This document shows, one piece after another, positions 7,820-14,371 of a DNA stretch of 14,371 nt (its first letter is position 1; each line of letters starts with the position of its first letter). The stretch spans positions 1-14,371 of the forward strand of contig JACXVH010000018.1 of assembly GCA_014763515.1 (NCBI GenBank), in the 5' to 3' direction. A program made the translations under genes and the position numbers. The notes under the pieces were generated by a model that worked only from the letters and a program-made list of their open reading frames with translations, was not told where the DNA came from and did not search any database. This DNA comes from Flavobacteriaceae bacterium. Its GTDB lineage: Bacteria; Bacteroidota; Bacteroidia; Flavobacteriales; Flavobacteriaceae.

Positions 7820-9101
7820 AAAAGAGAATGTTTTTTTTATCCCATACCTACTTTTATTAATAACAATATCTTTACCATTAGGCGTTAATAACTTTTTTTT
7901 AGCATTCTTTATTTTTATTTTTTTAATAAATGGTAGAAAACTAAAATTTAAAAATAACTATTTTTTACTAGTTCCCATCATTTTGTTTATTTGGATGGTA
8001 TTGTCCTATTTTTGGACAATTGATGAAGAGCGAACATTAAAAGCAATTCCTAAAGAAATAAGTCTTTTAATTATTCCATTAATTTTTTTATTTATTAAAC
8101 CTTTTAATGATAGAATAAAAGAAAAAATCATCAAATATTATAGTTTTTCAATTGTTCTTTTTGCATTGTATTTTATATTCAGGGCGCTTGTAAGATATTT
8201 TATAAGTGGAGATAGTAGAGCTTTTTTTTACCACGGAGAATATGATGACGATTATGGCTTAGTTCCTAAGTTGCTTAATGCAATTCATGTTTCTGTCTAT
8301 ACAGCTTTAGCATATTTTTATTTCTTAACAAAATCTAAAAAAAGCAAAAGTGACATTTTCATAATTTTATTCTTATTTGTTTTCATAATCTTATTAGCTT
8401 CTAAAAATATCATACTTGTTTTTATATTATTAAATTTCTTGTACACCTTTTTTTATTCTAAAATTTCTTATAAAATGAGATTAAGAAATATTTTAATTAT
8501 AGTAGGCATTTTAATTTTAATGTTTTCATTTAATAGGATTAAAGATAGGTTCTTAGTTGAATTTCAATCAAATAAAGATAAGGGATTAAGTCATAATATT
8601 ACTACACTTAAAACAGATGATGTTCATGTGGTGAGTATTTATGAGGCATGGAATAACGATCAATTTAGTCATGGTGATTATTTTCCTGGAGCAGCTTTTA
8701 GAGTTTATCAAGCTCGAATGTTTTTAGAATTTTTAAGTGAAGAGTCTATTTTTTGGAAAGGATTTGGTTTAAATGCTTCAAAAATAAAATTACAAGAAAA
8801 AGAGAAAAAATATAATCTTTATCCTGGTTATGGCGATTTTAATTTTCATAATCAGTACATTCAAAATTTTGGAGAATTAGGTTTCGTAGGCTTTTTAATT
8901 TTAGTGTTAATTTTATCAGCTTCTTTTTATAAATCATTTAAAGAAAAAGATTTTCTACATATCGCTTTTATCATTCTAATGATTAGTTTGTTTTTAACCG
9001 AATCTTTTTTATGGAGGCAAAGGGGAGTGGTTTTTTTTACTGCGTTTTATTGTTTTTTTAATATGTCTTGTAAAAACAAATCGCAATCTAAAATCAATTA
9101 A
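7764..9101 (+). CDS. Second Wzy/WaaL-superfamily protein, likely O-antigen ligase-like
   Basis: A 445-residue polytopic protein with about 11-12 hydrophobic segments. The N-terminal part has LSYFWTIDEERTLKAIPKEI (about 78-97) then a PLIFLF segment, a pattern I associate with O-antigen ligase-like (PF04932-type) proteins. A large periplasmic loop (about 270-360) ends with GFGLNASK and HNQYIQNFGELGFVGF, His at about residue 362. The family includes polymerases and ligases and cannot be split by sequence alone. With another Wzy-like gene at 4311, a division of labour between polymerisation and ligation is plausible. ATG 7764 lies 56 bases inside the preceding gene. Later ATGs at 7792 and 7828 are out of frame and the next in-frame Met is deep in the membrane part, so 7764 (or TTG 7785) is preferred. 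The C-terminal region is echoed in the decayed copy immediately downstream. Confidence 0.8.
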   Translation: MENIYIFLKNVWTDLIKSKKENVFFIPYLLLLITISLPLGVNNFFLAFFIFIFLINGRKLKFKNNYFLLVPIILFIWMVLSYFWTIDEERTLKAIPKEISLLIIPLIFLFIKPFNDRIKEKIIKYYSFSIVLFALYFIFRALVRYFISGDSRAFFYHGEYDDDYGLVPKLLNAIHVSVYTALAYFYFLTKSKKSKSDIFIILFLFVFIILLASKNIILVFILLNFLYTFFYSKISYKMRLRNILIIVGILILMFSFNRIKDRFLVEFQSNKDKGLSHNITTLKTDDVHVVSIYEAWNNDQFSHGDYFPGAAFRVYQARMFLEFLSEESIFWKGFGLNASKIKLQEKEKKYNLYPGYGDFNFHNQYIQNFGELGFVGFLILVLILSASFYKSFKEKDFLHIAFIILMISLFLTESFLWRQRGVVFFTAFYCFFNMSCKNKSQSKIN

Positions 9102-9251
9102 TGGAGTTTATTATTAAATTTTTTGAAATTAAACTTTTCTAAAAACTATTTTTTTTCTATTTATAATCAAATTTAAAAAGATTTTATTCACATTGCTTTC
9201 ACAATTGTTATGATAAGTTTATTTTTGACAGAAAGAATCGATAACAATTAA
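9102..9251 (+). pseudogene. Decayed C-terminal fragment of a Wzy/WaaL-family gene
   Basis: Directly after the stop of the intact gene, and in the same frame, lies a remnant of a related gene. Bases 9177-9233 encode KDFIHIAFTIVMISLFLTE; bases 8946-9002 of the intact gene encode KDFLHIAFIILMISLFLTE. That is 16 of 19 residues identical with no gap, and by my count 44 of 57 bases. Seven of ten changed codons are silent, as expected of a diverged coding paralogue rather than a recent duplicate. Weaker similarity continues upstream in frame: SIYNQI before a TAA at 9174 matches SFYKSF, and NFLKLNF at 9117-9137 matches NFGELGF, with about seven codons missing in total. Similarity ends at 9233 and the frame closes with TAA at 9249-9251. 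No start codon or membrane domain remains, so it is non-functional as protein. Confidence 0.7.
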
Positions 9252-9266
9252 TTATAATTTTGTTAT
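9241..9266. repeat. Inverted repeat ATAACAA-12-TTGTTAT across the uxs promoter region
   Basis: ATAACAA (9241-9247) and TTGTTAT (9260-9266) are perfect inverted arms around a 12-base AT-only spacer. The right arm overlaps the possible -7 element at 9255-9262. It could be an operator half-site pair, a weak hairpin or chance in AT-rich DNA; no T-run follows, so a terminator is unlikely. Confidence 0.35.
9255..9262 (+). promoter_or_regulatory. Possible -7 element (TAnnTTTG) for the uxs module
   Basis: TAATTTTG fits the Bacteroidota -7 consensus exactly and lies 31 bases before the ATG at 9294. It is in the only sizeable intergenic gap of the plus-strand cluster, where a new promoter would be expected. 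The closest upstream TTG (9225-9227) is farther than the usual -33 spacing, so support is moderate. Confidence 0.45.
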
Positions 9267-9293
9267 TGCTTAATTTTTCATAAAAAATTAAAA

Positions 9294-10277
9294 ATGAAAA
9301 GAATACTTATAACAGGTGCAGCGGGTTTTTTAGGCTCGCATTTATGTGACCGTTTTATTGCAGAAGGATATCATGTAATAGGAATGGATAATCTTATTAC
9401 AGGTGATTTAAAAAATATTGCTCACTTGTTTAAACTTGAAAATTTCGAATTTTATCATCACGATGTTACAAAGTTTGTATTTGTACCAGGAGATTTAGAT
9501 TATATTTTGCATTTTGCTTCACCAGCAAGTCCAATAGATTATTTAAAGATTCCTATTCAAACCTTAAAAGTAGGAGCTATGGGTACTCACAATTTATTAG
9601 GACTGGCCCGTGTTAAAAAAGCAAGAATTTTAATTGCATCGACATCTGAAGTTTATGGAGATCCATTGGTACATCCACAAACTGAAGATTACTATGGAAA
9701 TGTGAATACTATTGGACCAAGAGGTGTTTATGATGAAGCAAAACGCTATCAAGAAGCCATAACAATGGCTTACCATACTTTTCATGGATTAGAAACAAGA
9801 ATAGTCCGTATTTTTAATACCTATGGACCAAGAATGCGATTAAATGATGGACGTGTAATTCCAGCGTTTATTGGACAAGCATTACGAGGTGAAGATTTAA
9901 CAGTTTTTGGTGACGGATCTCAAACTCGTTCTTTTTGTTATGTAGATGATCAAGTTGAAGGTATATATAGATTATTATTATCAGATTATAACATGCCTGT
10001 AAATATTGGAAATCCAGATGAAATTACGATAAAAGATTTTGCAGAAGAAATAATAAAATTAACAGGAACAAATCAAAAGATTGTTTATAAGCCATTACCA
10101 AAAGATGACCCGATGCAACGTCAGCCAAATATTGATAAAGCAAGGGAAATTCTAGGTTGGGAACCGAAGATAGGAAGAGAAGAAGGTATGAAACTAACGT
10201 ATGATTATTTTAAATCGCTTTCTCCAGAAGAATTAGCAAAAGAAGAACATAAAGATTTTACTAAGTTTATTCACTAA
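9294..10277 (+). CDS. uxs: UDP-glucuronic acid decarboxylase (UDP-xylose synthase), SDR family
   Basis: A 327-residue cytoplasmic extended short-chain dehydrogenase. The NAD-binding motif is GAAGFLG (8-14). HFASPASPIDYL (73-84), TSEVYGDPLVHPQ (117-129) with the catalytic Thr/Ser/Glu, and YDEAKRYQE with Tyr146 and Lys150 are diagnostic of UDP-glucuronate decarboxylases rather than generic epimerases. GDGSQTRSFCYVDD (206-219) is the usual substrate-binding segment. It converts UDP-glucuronate to UDP-xylose (via the 4-keto intermediate), giving a pentose donor for the polysaccharide. The C-terminal tail YFKSLSPEELAKEEH is a usual Bacteroidota form. No UDP-glucose dehydrogenase is in the window, so UDP-glucuronate must come from elsewhere. 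GC is clearly higher than in the cassette to the left. The next gene starts seven bases after its stop, indicating co-transcription. Confidence 0.93.
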   Translation: MKRILITGAAGFLGSHLCDRFIAEGYHVIGMDNLITGDLKNIAHLFKLENFEFYHHDVTKFVFVPGDLDYILHFASPASPIDYLKIPIQTLKVGAMGTHNLLGLARVKKARILIASTSEVYGDPLVHPQTEDYYGNVNTIGPRGVYDEAKRYQEAITMAYHTFHGLETRIVRIFNTYGPRMRLNDGRVIPAFIGQALRGEDLTVFGDGSQTRSFCYVDDQVEGIYRLLLSDYNMPVNIGNPDEITIKDFAEEIIKLTGTNQKIVYKPLPKDDPMQRQPNIDKAREILGWEPKIGREEGMKLTYDYFKSLSPEELAKEEHKDFTKFIH

Positions 10278-10284
10278 TGAATAA

Positions 10285-11643
10285 ATGCAAAAAAGATATT
10301 CAATATACTTAAGACCCATTAGTTATTTATTAGATATTGCTGCAATTCTAATATTGTTTCCCTTTTTTTACAAGCAGGAATTACAAATTAATAACTTATA
10401 TTTTGGGGTTTATTTATTCTTAAGTTGGACTACATTATCTTTTTTTAATAAATTTTATGAAGTTTTTCGTTTTACACCATTTGCAGAAATTTTTACTAAA
10501 ATTATTAAACAAACCATAATTTTTTTATTATTAATAATTGCATTATTTCCTTTTTATAAGTCAGCAATTTTTAGCGGTAGAGCTACAGCTTACTATATCA
10601 TAACTATTTTTATTTTATTATTAATTTTTAAAAGTTTATTATTCTACTACTTAAAAAAATATCGCGTTGTTACCGGAAATAATTTTAGAAATGTTGTAAT
10701 AGTAGGATATAATTCAAAAGCTATAGATTTAAAAAACATTTTTGAATCGCGTGCCGATTATGGTTATAGATTTAAAGGTTTTTTCTCAGATAAGAAACAA
10801 AATAAACAAATTATAGGTACACTAAGTATTTTAAAACAATTTGTTATTAATGAAAAAATAGATGAGGTTTTTTGTTCTATAGGAGAACTTTCAAACGATC
10901 AACAAAAAGATTTAATCAAATTTGCTGACGAAAATAAAATTGAAATTAAATTTATACCAGATTCTAAACTCATTTTTTCTAAAAATTTAAAAATTAATCA
11001 TTACGAATTATTTCCCGTATTATCATTAGAAAAATCACCTTTAGATAATTATTATGTTAAAATATTTAAAAGGTTTTTTGATATTCTTTTTTCGTCTGTA
11101 GTAATCATTCTAATACTATCTTGGTTAACACCTTTACTAGGGTTATTAATTAAATTTGAATCTAAAGGTTCTATTTTTTTCAAGCAAAGTAGACCAGGAT
11201 TAAATGAAAAAGAGTTTATTTGTTATAAATTTAGATCAATGAAATTGAATCAAACAACTGAAACTGAAGCATCAAGAAACGATCCTAGAGTAACTAAAAT
11301 AGGTAGATTTATAAGAAAAACGAGTATTGATGAACTTCCTCAATTTTTCAATGTTTTATTAGGCGATATGTCAATAGTTGGGCCACGTCCGCATTTGTGG
11401 TCTCAAAACAAAACATATGGAACTAGAATTAAAAAATATATGGTTCGTCATCATGTAAAACCAGGTATTACGGGTCTAGCACAAGTAAAGGGTTACAGAG
11501 GAGAAATTGAGACAGACGATGATATGGTAAATAGAATTAAATTTGATTTATTTTACATCGAAAACTGGTCATTTTTCCTTGATTTAAAGATTATTGTACT
11601 TACAGTAGTTAACATCTTCAAAGGAGAAGAAAAGGCATATTAA
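10285..11643 (+). CDS. Initiating polyprenyl-phosphate sugar-1-phosphate transferase (WbaP/WcaJ type)
   Basis: A 452-residue 'exopolysaccharide biosynthesis polyprenyl glycosylphosphotransferase' of full length. Residues 1-125 hold four to five membrane segments. Residues 130-240 form a CoA-binding-3-like Rossmann domain (FRNVVIVGYNSKA). The catalytic bacterial sugar transferase domain begins near residue 262 with KRFFDILFSS, a re-entrant helix. It continues with KFRSMK, the catalytic Asp349-Glu350 pair in DELPQFFNVLLGDMSIVGPRP, and VKPGITGLAQVKGYRG. It transfers a sugar-1-phosphate from a UDP-sugar to undecaprenyl phosphate, starting the repeat unit at the inner membrane. Characterised relatives use glucose or galactose; the sugar here is not determinable. 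The membrane half is far more AT-rich than the catalytic half, probably an effect of hydrophobic codons. The stop overlaps the next start as TAATG. Confidence 0.92.
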   Translation: MQKRYSIYLRPISYLLDIAAILILFPFFYKQELQINNLYFGVYLFLSWTTLSFFNKFYEVFRFTPFAEIFTKIIKQTIIFLLLIIALFPFYKSAIFSGRATAYYIITIFILLLIFKSLLFYYLKKYRVVTGNNFRNVVIVGYNSKAIDLKNIFESRADYGYRFKGFFSDKKQNKQIIGTLSILKQFVINEKIDEVFCSIGELSNDQQKDLIKFADENKIEIKFIPDSKLIFSKNLKINHYELFPVLSLEKSPLDNYYVKIFKRFFDILFSSVVIILILSWLTPLLGLLIKFESKGSIFFKQSRPGLNEKEFICYKFRSMKLNQTTETEASRNDPRVTKIGRFIRKTSIDELPQFFNVLLGDMSIVGPRPHLWSQNKTYGTRIKKYMVRHHVKPGITGLAQVKGYRGEIETDDDMVNRIKFDLFYIENWSFFLDLKIIVLTVVNIFKGEEKAY

Positions 11644-12425
11644 TGAATGATTTAGTTTCTATCATAACGCCAACTTATAACTCGGCAAAATATATTGCTC
11701 AAACTATTGAATCAGTTTTAAGACAAACCCATCAAAACTGGGAATTAGTTATAGTTGACGATTGTTCGTCAGATACTACTTTTGATATTCTTCAAGTTTT
11801 TGCCAACCAAGATTCCCGAATTAAAATTTTCCAATTAGAAAGAAATTCCGGACCAGGAGTAGCACGAAATTTTGCCATTCAACAAGCACAAGGAAATTTC
11901 ATCGCTTTTCTCGATGCAGATGATTTATGGAAACCCCAAAAGTTGGCTAAACAATTGCAATTTATGGAAGATGAAAACCTTCCGATTACTTTTTCTTTTT
12001 ACGAACAAATAGATGAAGAGGGCAAGAGTTTACACAAACAAATTACGGCTCCTTTAGAAGTTTCGTATAATCAATTGTTTTACTGCAATTGGATTGGAAA
12101 CTTAACTGGAATTTATTCGGTAGATTTTTTTGGTAAAATTCCCATTTCAAGTATCAAAAAACGTCAAGACTGGATTTTGTGGCTCACGTTGGTTCAAAAG
12201 ATTAAAACAGTAAGACCAGTTCCAGAAAGTTTGGCTTTTTATCGCGTACGAAAAAATTCGGTTTCATCTTCTAAAGTGAAATTGATTCAATACAATTATG
12301 TGATCTACCGAAATTTTCACGGCAACAATCTGTTAAAAGCAGCTTTTAATACAGCTTTGTTTTTGGTTCACCAATTGTTGATTAAACCGCGTTTTACAAA
12401 AAAATCTAACTATAAATCCGATTGA
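11643..12425 (+). CDS. GT2 family glycosyltransferase (GT-A fold)
   Basis: A 260-residue single-domain inverting glycosyltransferase. It opens with VSIITPTYNSAKYI, followed by LVIVDDCSSD (35-44, nucleotide-binding Asp pair), NSGPGVARNFAI (68-79), the metal-binding FLDADDLW (D91-A-D93) and QDWILWL (175-181), where Asp176 is the likely base. The C-terminal YRVRKNSVSSSK is usual for TuaG/WcaA-like members that work on cell-surface polymers. No membrane segment is evident beyond one hydrophobic stretch near 235-250. It adds a sugar to the lipid-linked unit. The start overlaps the preceding stop by one base, suggesting coupling with the initiating transferase. Its 3' end overlaps the convergent gene by 16 bases. 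Base composition resembles the right-flank genes more than the left cassette. Confidence 0.9.
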   Translation: MNDLVSIITPTYNSAKYIAQTIESVLRQTHQNWELVIVDDCSSDTTFDILQVFANQDSRIKIFQLERNSGPGVARNFAIQQAQGNFIAFLDADDLWKPQKLAKQLQFMEDENLPITFSFYEQIDEEGKSLHKQITAPLEVSYNQLFYCNWIGNLTGIYSVDFFGKIPISSIKKRQDWILWLTLVQKIKTVRPVPESLAFYRVRKNSVSSSKVKLIQYNYVIYRNFHGNNLLKAAFNTALFLVHQLLIKPRFTKKSNYKSD

Positions 12426-13720
12426 AACTGTTTCAGTTTTCCTCGTGCTGTACGTTTCAAAACGTCTTTTCTGTTGTAGGTAAAATGCAATCCAGGTTCC
12501 AAGTATTTGGCAATGGCTTTTTCAATTTCGGCAATTTGTTCTAACATCAATTCGCTTTCGCTTACATAATCTATTTCGAAAGAATCCAAAGTTTTTTGAC
12601 GTACAATAAATTCTTTTACATTGCCATCATCTTCAATAATACTTTTGGTTACGTAGTAAAAAGTCAATCCGGGCGATTTTTTTCCGCTAGGAAGTAGCGC
12701 GACATCACTGGTTCTTCCGACTAATTTTTTTAAAATTGGTTTTTTAGCGGTGCTTTTTTCGTCCAAAATTCCCACGTCACCAATTTCATAACGAATAAAT
12801 GGATGGGCTTTATTGTCTAACGAAGTAATCACTACTTTTCCTTCCGTACCAAGTGGAACCGGTTGGTTATTTTCGTCTAAAATTTCTACGAATAAGGTTT
12901 CACTATTCACTTGCCATTCGCCAAGCGGATTTTGAAACGCAATTAAATCCAATTCCGAAGCGCCATATTCGTTCACAATAGGAATGCCTAAATAGGTTTC
13001 TAGCAATTTTTTATCTTCTTCAAACAACATTTCCGAAGTCACCATACAAACTTTTAAAGTCGGACAAATATCTTTTAGTATAATATTGCGTTGTTGTAAA
13101 AACTTGGCAAACAAAACAATTGAACTCGTATATCCGTTGATATAATCAAACTTTTTGGATTTAAAATGTCCCAAAACGCCTTCTAAAACTTTATCCGATA
13201 AATCAAAAATAGGAAAGCGATAACGATGACTCAAGAAATCTTTAAAACGTTCTTTATAATACCCTACTTTATCCAAGGGAATGCCGTAAAATCGTGCTTG
13301 AAACGACGAATTAAAATCAACACCAAACCAACCAAAGCGGTAGATATTTGAGGCCCAAGTTAAAGCATGTGCATGTTTGTCTTTTGCAAAAACAAAAGGA
13401 TCACCACTTGAACCAGATGTTTTATTCACGAAAACATCTTTTTCAGGATAACCATCCGAAAGTCTTTCTGATAAAGGTTTTTGCAGATGTTTTTTGGTTA
13501 TAACTGGTAAATTGTTCCAAGAAGTAAAAGTTTCCGAACTCACTAAATCTCTATAAAAGGCATTGTTTTTTAAATGAAATTCAACAATGGCTTGCTTGCG
13601 CTGTTCTAAAAATTTAGGATAATTAGTTGCTGAAACTGTAACAAATGATGCAAATTCTTTTTTTGCTTTGGCAATAGGAAAGCCGTTTAATTGTAAGCTT
13701 AGATCAAATAGTTTCAGCAT
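12410..13720 (-). CDS. PaaK/CapK-like adenylate-forming enzyme (phenylacetate-CoA ligase family)
   Basis: A 436-residue member of the PaaK/CapK branch of the ANL superfamily, of normal length. The ATP-binding loop is TSGSSGDP (101-108). EYGASE (251-256) is the conserved adenylate motif, RYEIGD (310-315) the ribose-binding Asp motif, and RTARGKLKQF (423-432) carries the catalytic Lys428. All core residues are intact, so it should activate a carboxylic acid as an adenylate; whether CoA is the acceptor is unknown. CapK-like members are frequent in polysaccharide loci, which hints at modifying a glycan or lipid, but the substrate is not predictable. I chose ATG 13720. An in-frame ATG at 13816 would add 32 unrelated residues and place coding sequence over the purD promoter. 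The gene runs toward the cluster, so it is transcribed separately. Confidence 0.87.
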   Translation of the reverse strand: MLKLFDLSLQLNGFPIAKAKKEFASFVTVSATNYPKFLEQRKQAIVEFHLKNNAFYRDLVSSETFTSWNNLPVITKKHLQKPLSERLSDGYPEKDVFVNKTSGSSGDPFVFAKDKHAHALTWASNIYRFGWFGVDFNSSFQARFYGIPLDKVGYYKERFKDFLSHRYRFPIFDLSDKVLEGVLGHFKSKKFDYINGYTSSIVLFAKFLQQRNIILKDICPTLKVCMVTSEMLFEEDKKLLETYLGIPIVNEYGASELDLIAFQNPLGEWQVNSETLFVEILDENNQPVPLGTEGKVVITSLDNKAHPFIRYEIGDVGILDEKSTAKKPILKKLVGRTSDVALLPSGKKSPGLTFYYVTKSIIEDDGNVKEFIVRQKTLDSFEIDYVSESELMLEQIAEIEKAIAKYLEPGLHFTYNRKDVLKRTARGKLKQFQSDL

Positions 13721-13735
13721 TGCTTTGGGTTTGTT

Positions 13736-13743
13736 CAAAAATA
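13736..13743 (-). promoter_or_regulatory. Possible -7 element for the PaaK/CapK-like gene
   Basis: On the minus strand this reads TATTTTTG, an exact TAnnTTTG match, 15 bases before the ATG at 13720. It implies a very short leader. No TTG is at the normal -33 distance. Its position supports the downstream start codon over the one at 13816. Confidence 0.35.
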
Positions 13744-13791
13744 TAAAAATTATGGCAAAAAAAATCTTTTCTCTTTCTTCTTTAGAAAATG

Positions 13792-13799
13792 TATTTTTG
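13792..13799 (+). promoter_or_regulatory. Likely -7 element for purD
   Basis: TATTTTTG, followed by CAGAT, matches the Bacteroidota -7 consensus and lies 54 bases before the purD ATG in a gap between divergent genes, where a promoter must exist. It would give a leader of about 45-50 bases. No clear -33 TTG is seen. Confidence 0.5.
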
Positions 13800-13853
13800 C
13801 AGATAATTAACAACACTATCTGAAAACATTCAGATTAAAAACAACACAACAAC

Positions 13854-14371
13854 ATGAATATTCTTCTTTTAGGTTCTGGCGGTCGCGAGCATGCATTAGC
13901 TTGGAAAATGTTACAAAGCGATAAATGTAGTCAACTTTTTGTGGCTCCAGGAAATGCAGGAACAGCACAAATAGCTAAAAACGTAGCGCTTAATCCAAAT
14001 GATTTTGAATCAGTAAAAGAATTTGTTTTAACAGAAAAGATCGAAATGGTAGTGGTAGGACCGGAAGATCCTTTGGTAAATGGAGTGTATGATTTTTTTA
14101 AAAATGATGCCGAATTAGCTTCAATTCCAATAATTGGACCTTCAAAATACGGCGCGCAATTAGAAGGAAGTAAAGAATTTGCCAAAGAATTTTTGGTGAA
14201 GCACAATATTCCCACAGCCCGTTATGAAAGTTTTACAGCCGAAACAGTTGAAAAAGGATATGCTTTTCTAGAAACTTTAAATGCACCTTATGTTTTAAAA
14301 GCAGACGGTTTGGCTGCAGGGAAAGGCGTTTTGATTTTAAATGATTTAGCAGAAGCAAAAGCAGAATTAAA
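13854..14371 (+). CDS. purD: Phosphoribosylamine-glycine ligase (GAR synthetase), 3' end missing
   Basis: The first 172 codons of purD are present; the frame stays open to the right edge. The start is unmistakable: MNILLLGSGGREHALAWKM, the PurD N-domain glycine loop. GNAGTAQ (about 33-39), VVGPEDPLVNG (about 65-75), GPSKYGAQLEGSKEFAKEFL (about 97-116) and VLKADGLAAGKGV follow, the last being the start of the ATP-grasp domain. The enzyme joins glycine to 5-phosphoribosylamine with ATP in purine synthesis, in the cytoplasm. It is divergent from the PaaK/CapK-like gene with 133 bases between starts. As a conserved housekeeping gene with higher GC, it marks the edge of the polysaccharide locus. 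A minus-strand open frame inside it is a shadow. Confidence 0.95.
   Translation, partial: MNILLLGSGGREHALAWKMLQSDKCSQLFVAPGNAGTAQIAKNVALNPNDFESVKEFVLTEKIEMVVVGPEDPLVNGVYDFFKNDAELASIPIIGPSKYGAQLEGSKEFAKEFLVKHNIPTARYESFTAETVEKGYAFLETLNAPYVLKADGLAAGKGVLILNDLAEAKAEL

Noticed and set aside
7831..9038. T8 runs inside the ligase-like gene (7831-7838 and 9031-9038) as phase-variation sites.
   Set aside because: Runs of this length occur repeatedly across this AT-rich window, including in conserved genes, and the frame is intact; nothing singles these out.
9101..9142. A 13-codon open frame starting with an ATG overlapping the stop of the ligase-like gene (TAATG).
   Set aside because: It is very short and has no family character, and the other frame through the region explains the sequence better as a gene relic.
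10277..10312. A short open frame starting at the ATG overlapping the uxs stop.
   Set aside because: It ends after 11 codons and is out of frame with the sugar transferase, whose ATG at 10285 is clear.
12425..12440. Short hairpin AAACTG-TTT-CAGTTT followed by T, possible terminator of the plus-strand cluster.
   Set aside because: The stem has only six pairs with two G-C, no real T-run follows, and it lies in the coding end of the convergent gene. Too weak to call.
13931..14215. Minus-strand open frame of 94 codons.
   Set aside because: It lies inside purD, whose plus-strand translation is unambiguous; it is a shadow frame.

Overview
The window looks like a surface-polysaccharide (O-antigen or capsule type) locus from a member of the Bacteroidota, most likely Flavobacteriaceae and Flavobacterium-like. 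The evidence is a very AT-rich sequence, start codons mostly without Shine-Dalgarno sequences, several intergenic matches to the Bacteroidota -7 promoter element TAnnTTTG, an SPII lipoprotein of flavobacterial style, and the protein families present. The genus is inferred, not shown.

Layout. Left edge (1-2327): the 3' part of a GT39/ArnT-like polytopic glycosyltransferase and a small lipoprotein, closed by a perfect hairpin terminator. Middle (2385-9101): a tightly packed same-strand cassette of wzx-type flippase, left-handed beta-helix acetyltransferase, Wzy-like polymerase, GT4 glycosyltransferase, DUF1972-type GT4 glycosyltransferase, and a second Wzy/WaaL-type polytopic protein. Junction (9102-9293): a 192-base gap holding a decayed copy of the C-terminal part of a Wzy/WaaL protein, followed by a likely promoter. 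Right module (9294-12425): UDP-glucuronate decarboxylase (UDP-xylose synthase), an initiating polyprenyl-phosphate sugar-1-phosphate transferase, and a GT2 glycosyltransferase. Right edge: a convergent PaaK/CapK-like adenylate-forming enzyme, then the divergent housekeeping gene purD, cut by the window end.

Together the genes describe a Wzy-dependent pathway. The sugar transferase loads the first sugar on undecaprenyl phosphate; the GT4, DUF1972 and GT2 enzymes extend the unit on the cytoplasmic face; the acetyltransferase decorates it; Wzx flips it; one Wzy-like protein polymerises it and the other may ligate it to its acceptor. UDP-xylose synthase is the only sugar-nucleotide gene visible, so other precursors and any Wza/Wzc-type export genes must lie elsewhere.

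I see no CRISPR array, RNA gene, IS element or clearly new defence-type system. The most unusual feature is the ligase/polymerase relic at 9102-9251. Its match to the neighbouring intact gene is mostly silent at the DNA level, as expected of a once-coding paralogue left behind by cassette exchange. Base composition also changes here: the cassette on the left is markedly more AT-rich than the genes on the right.
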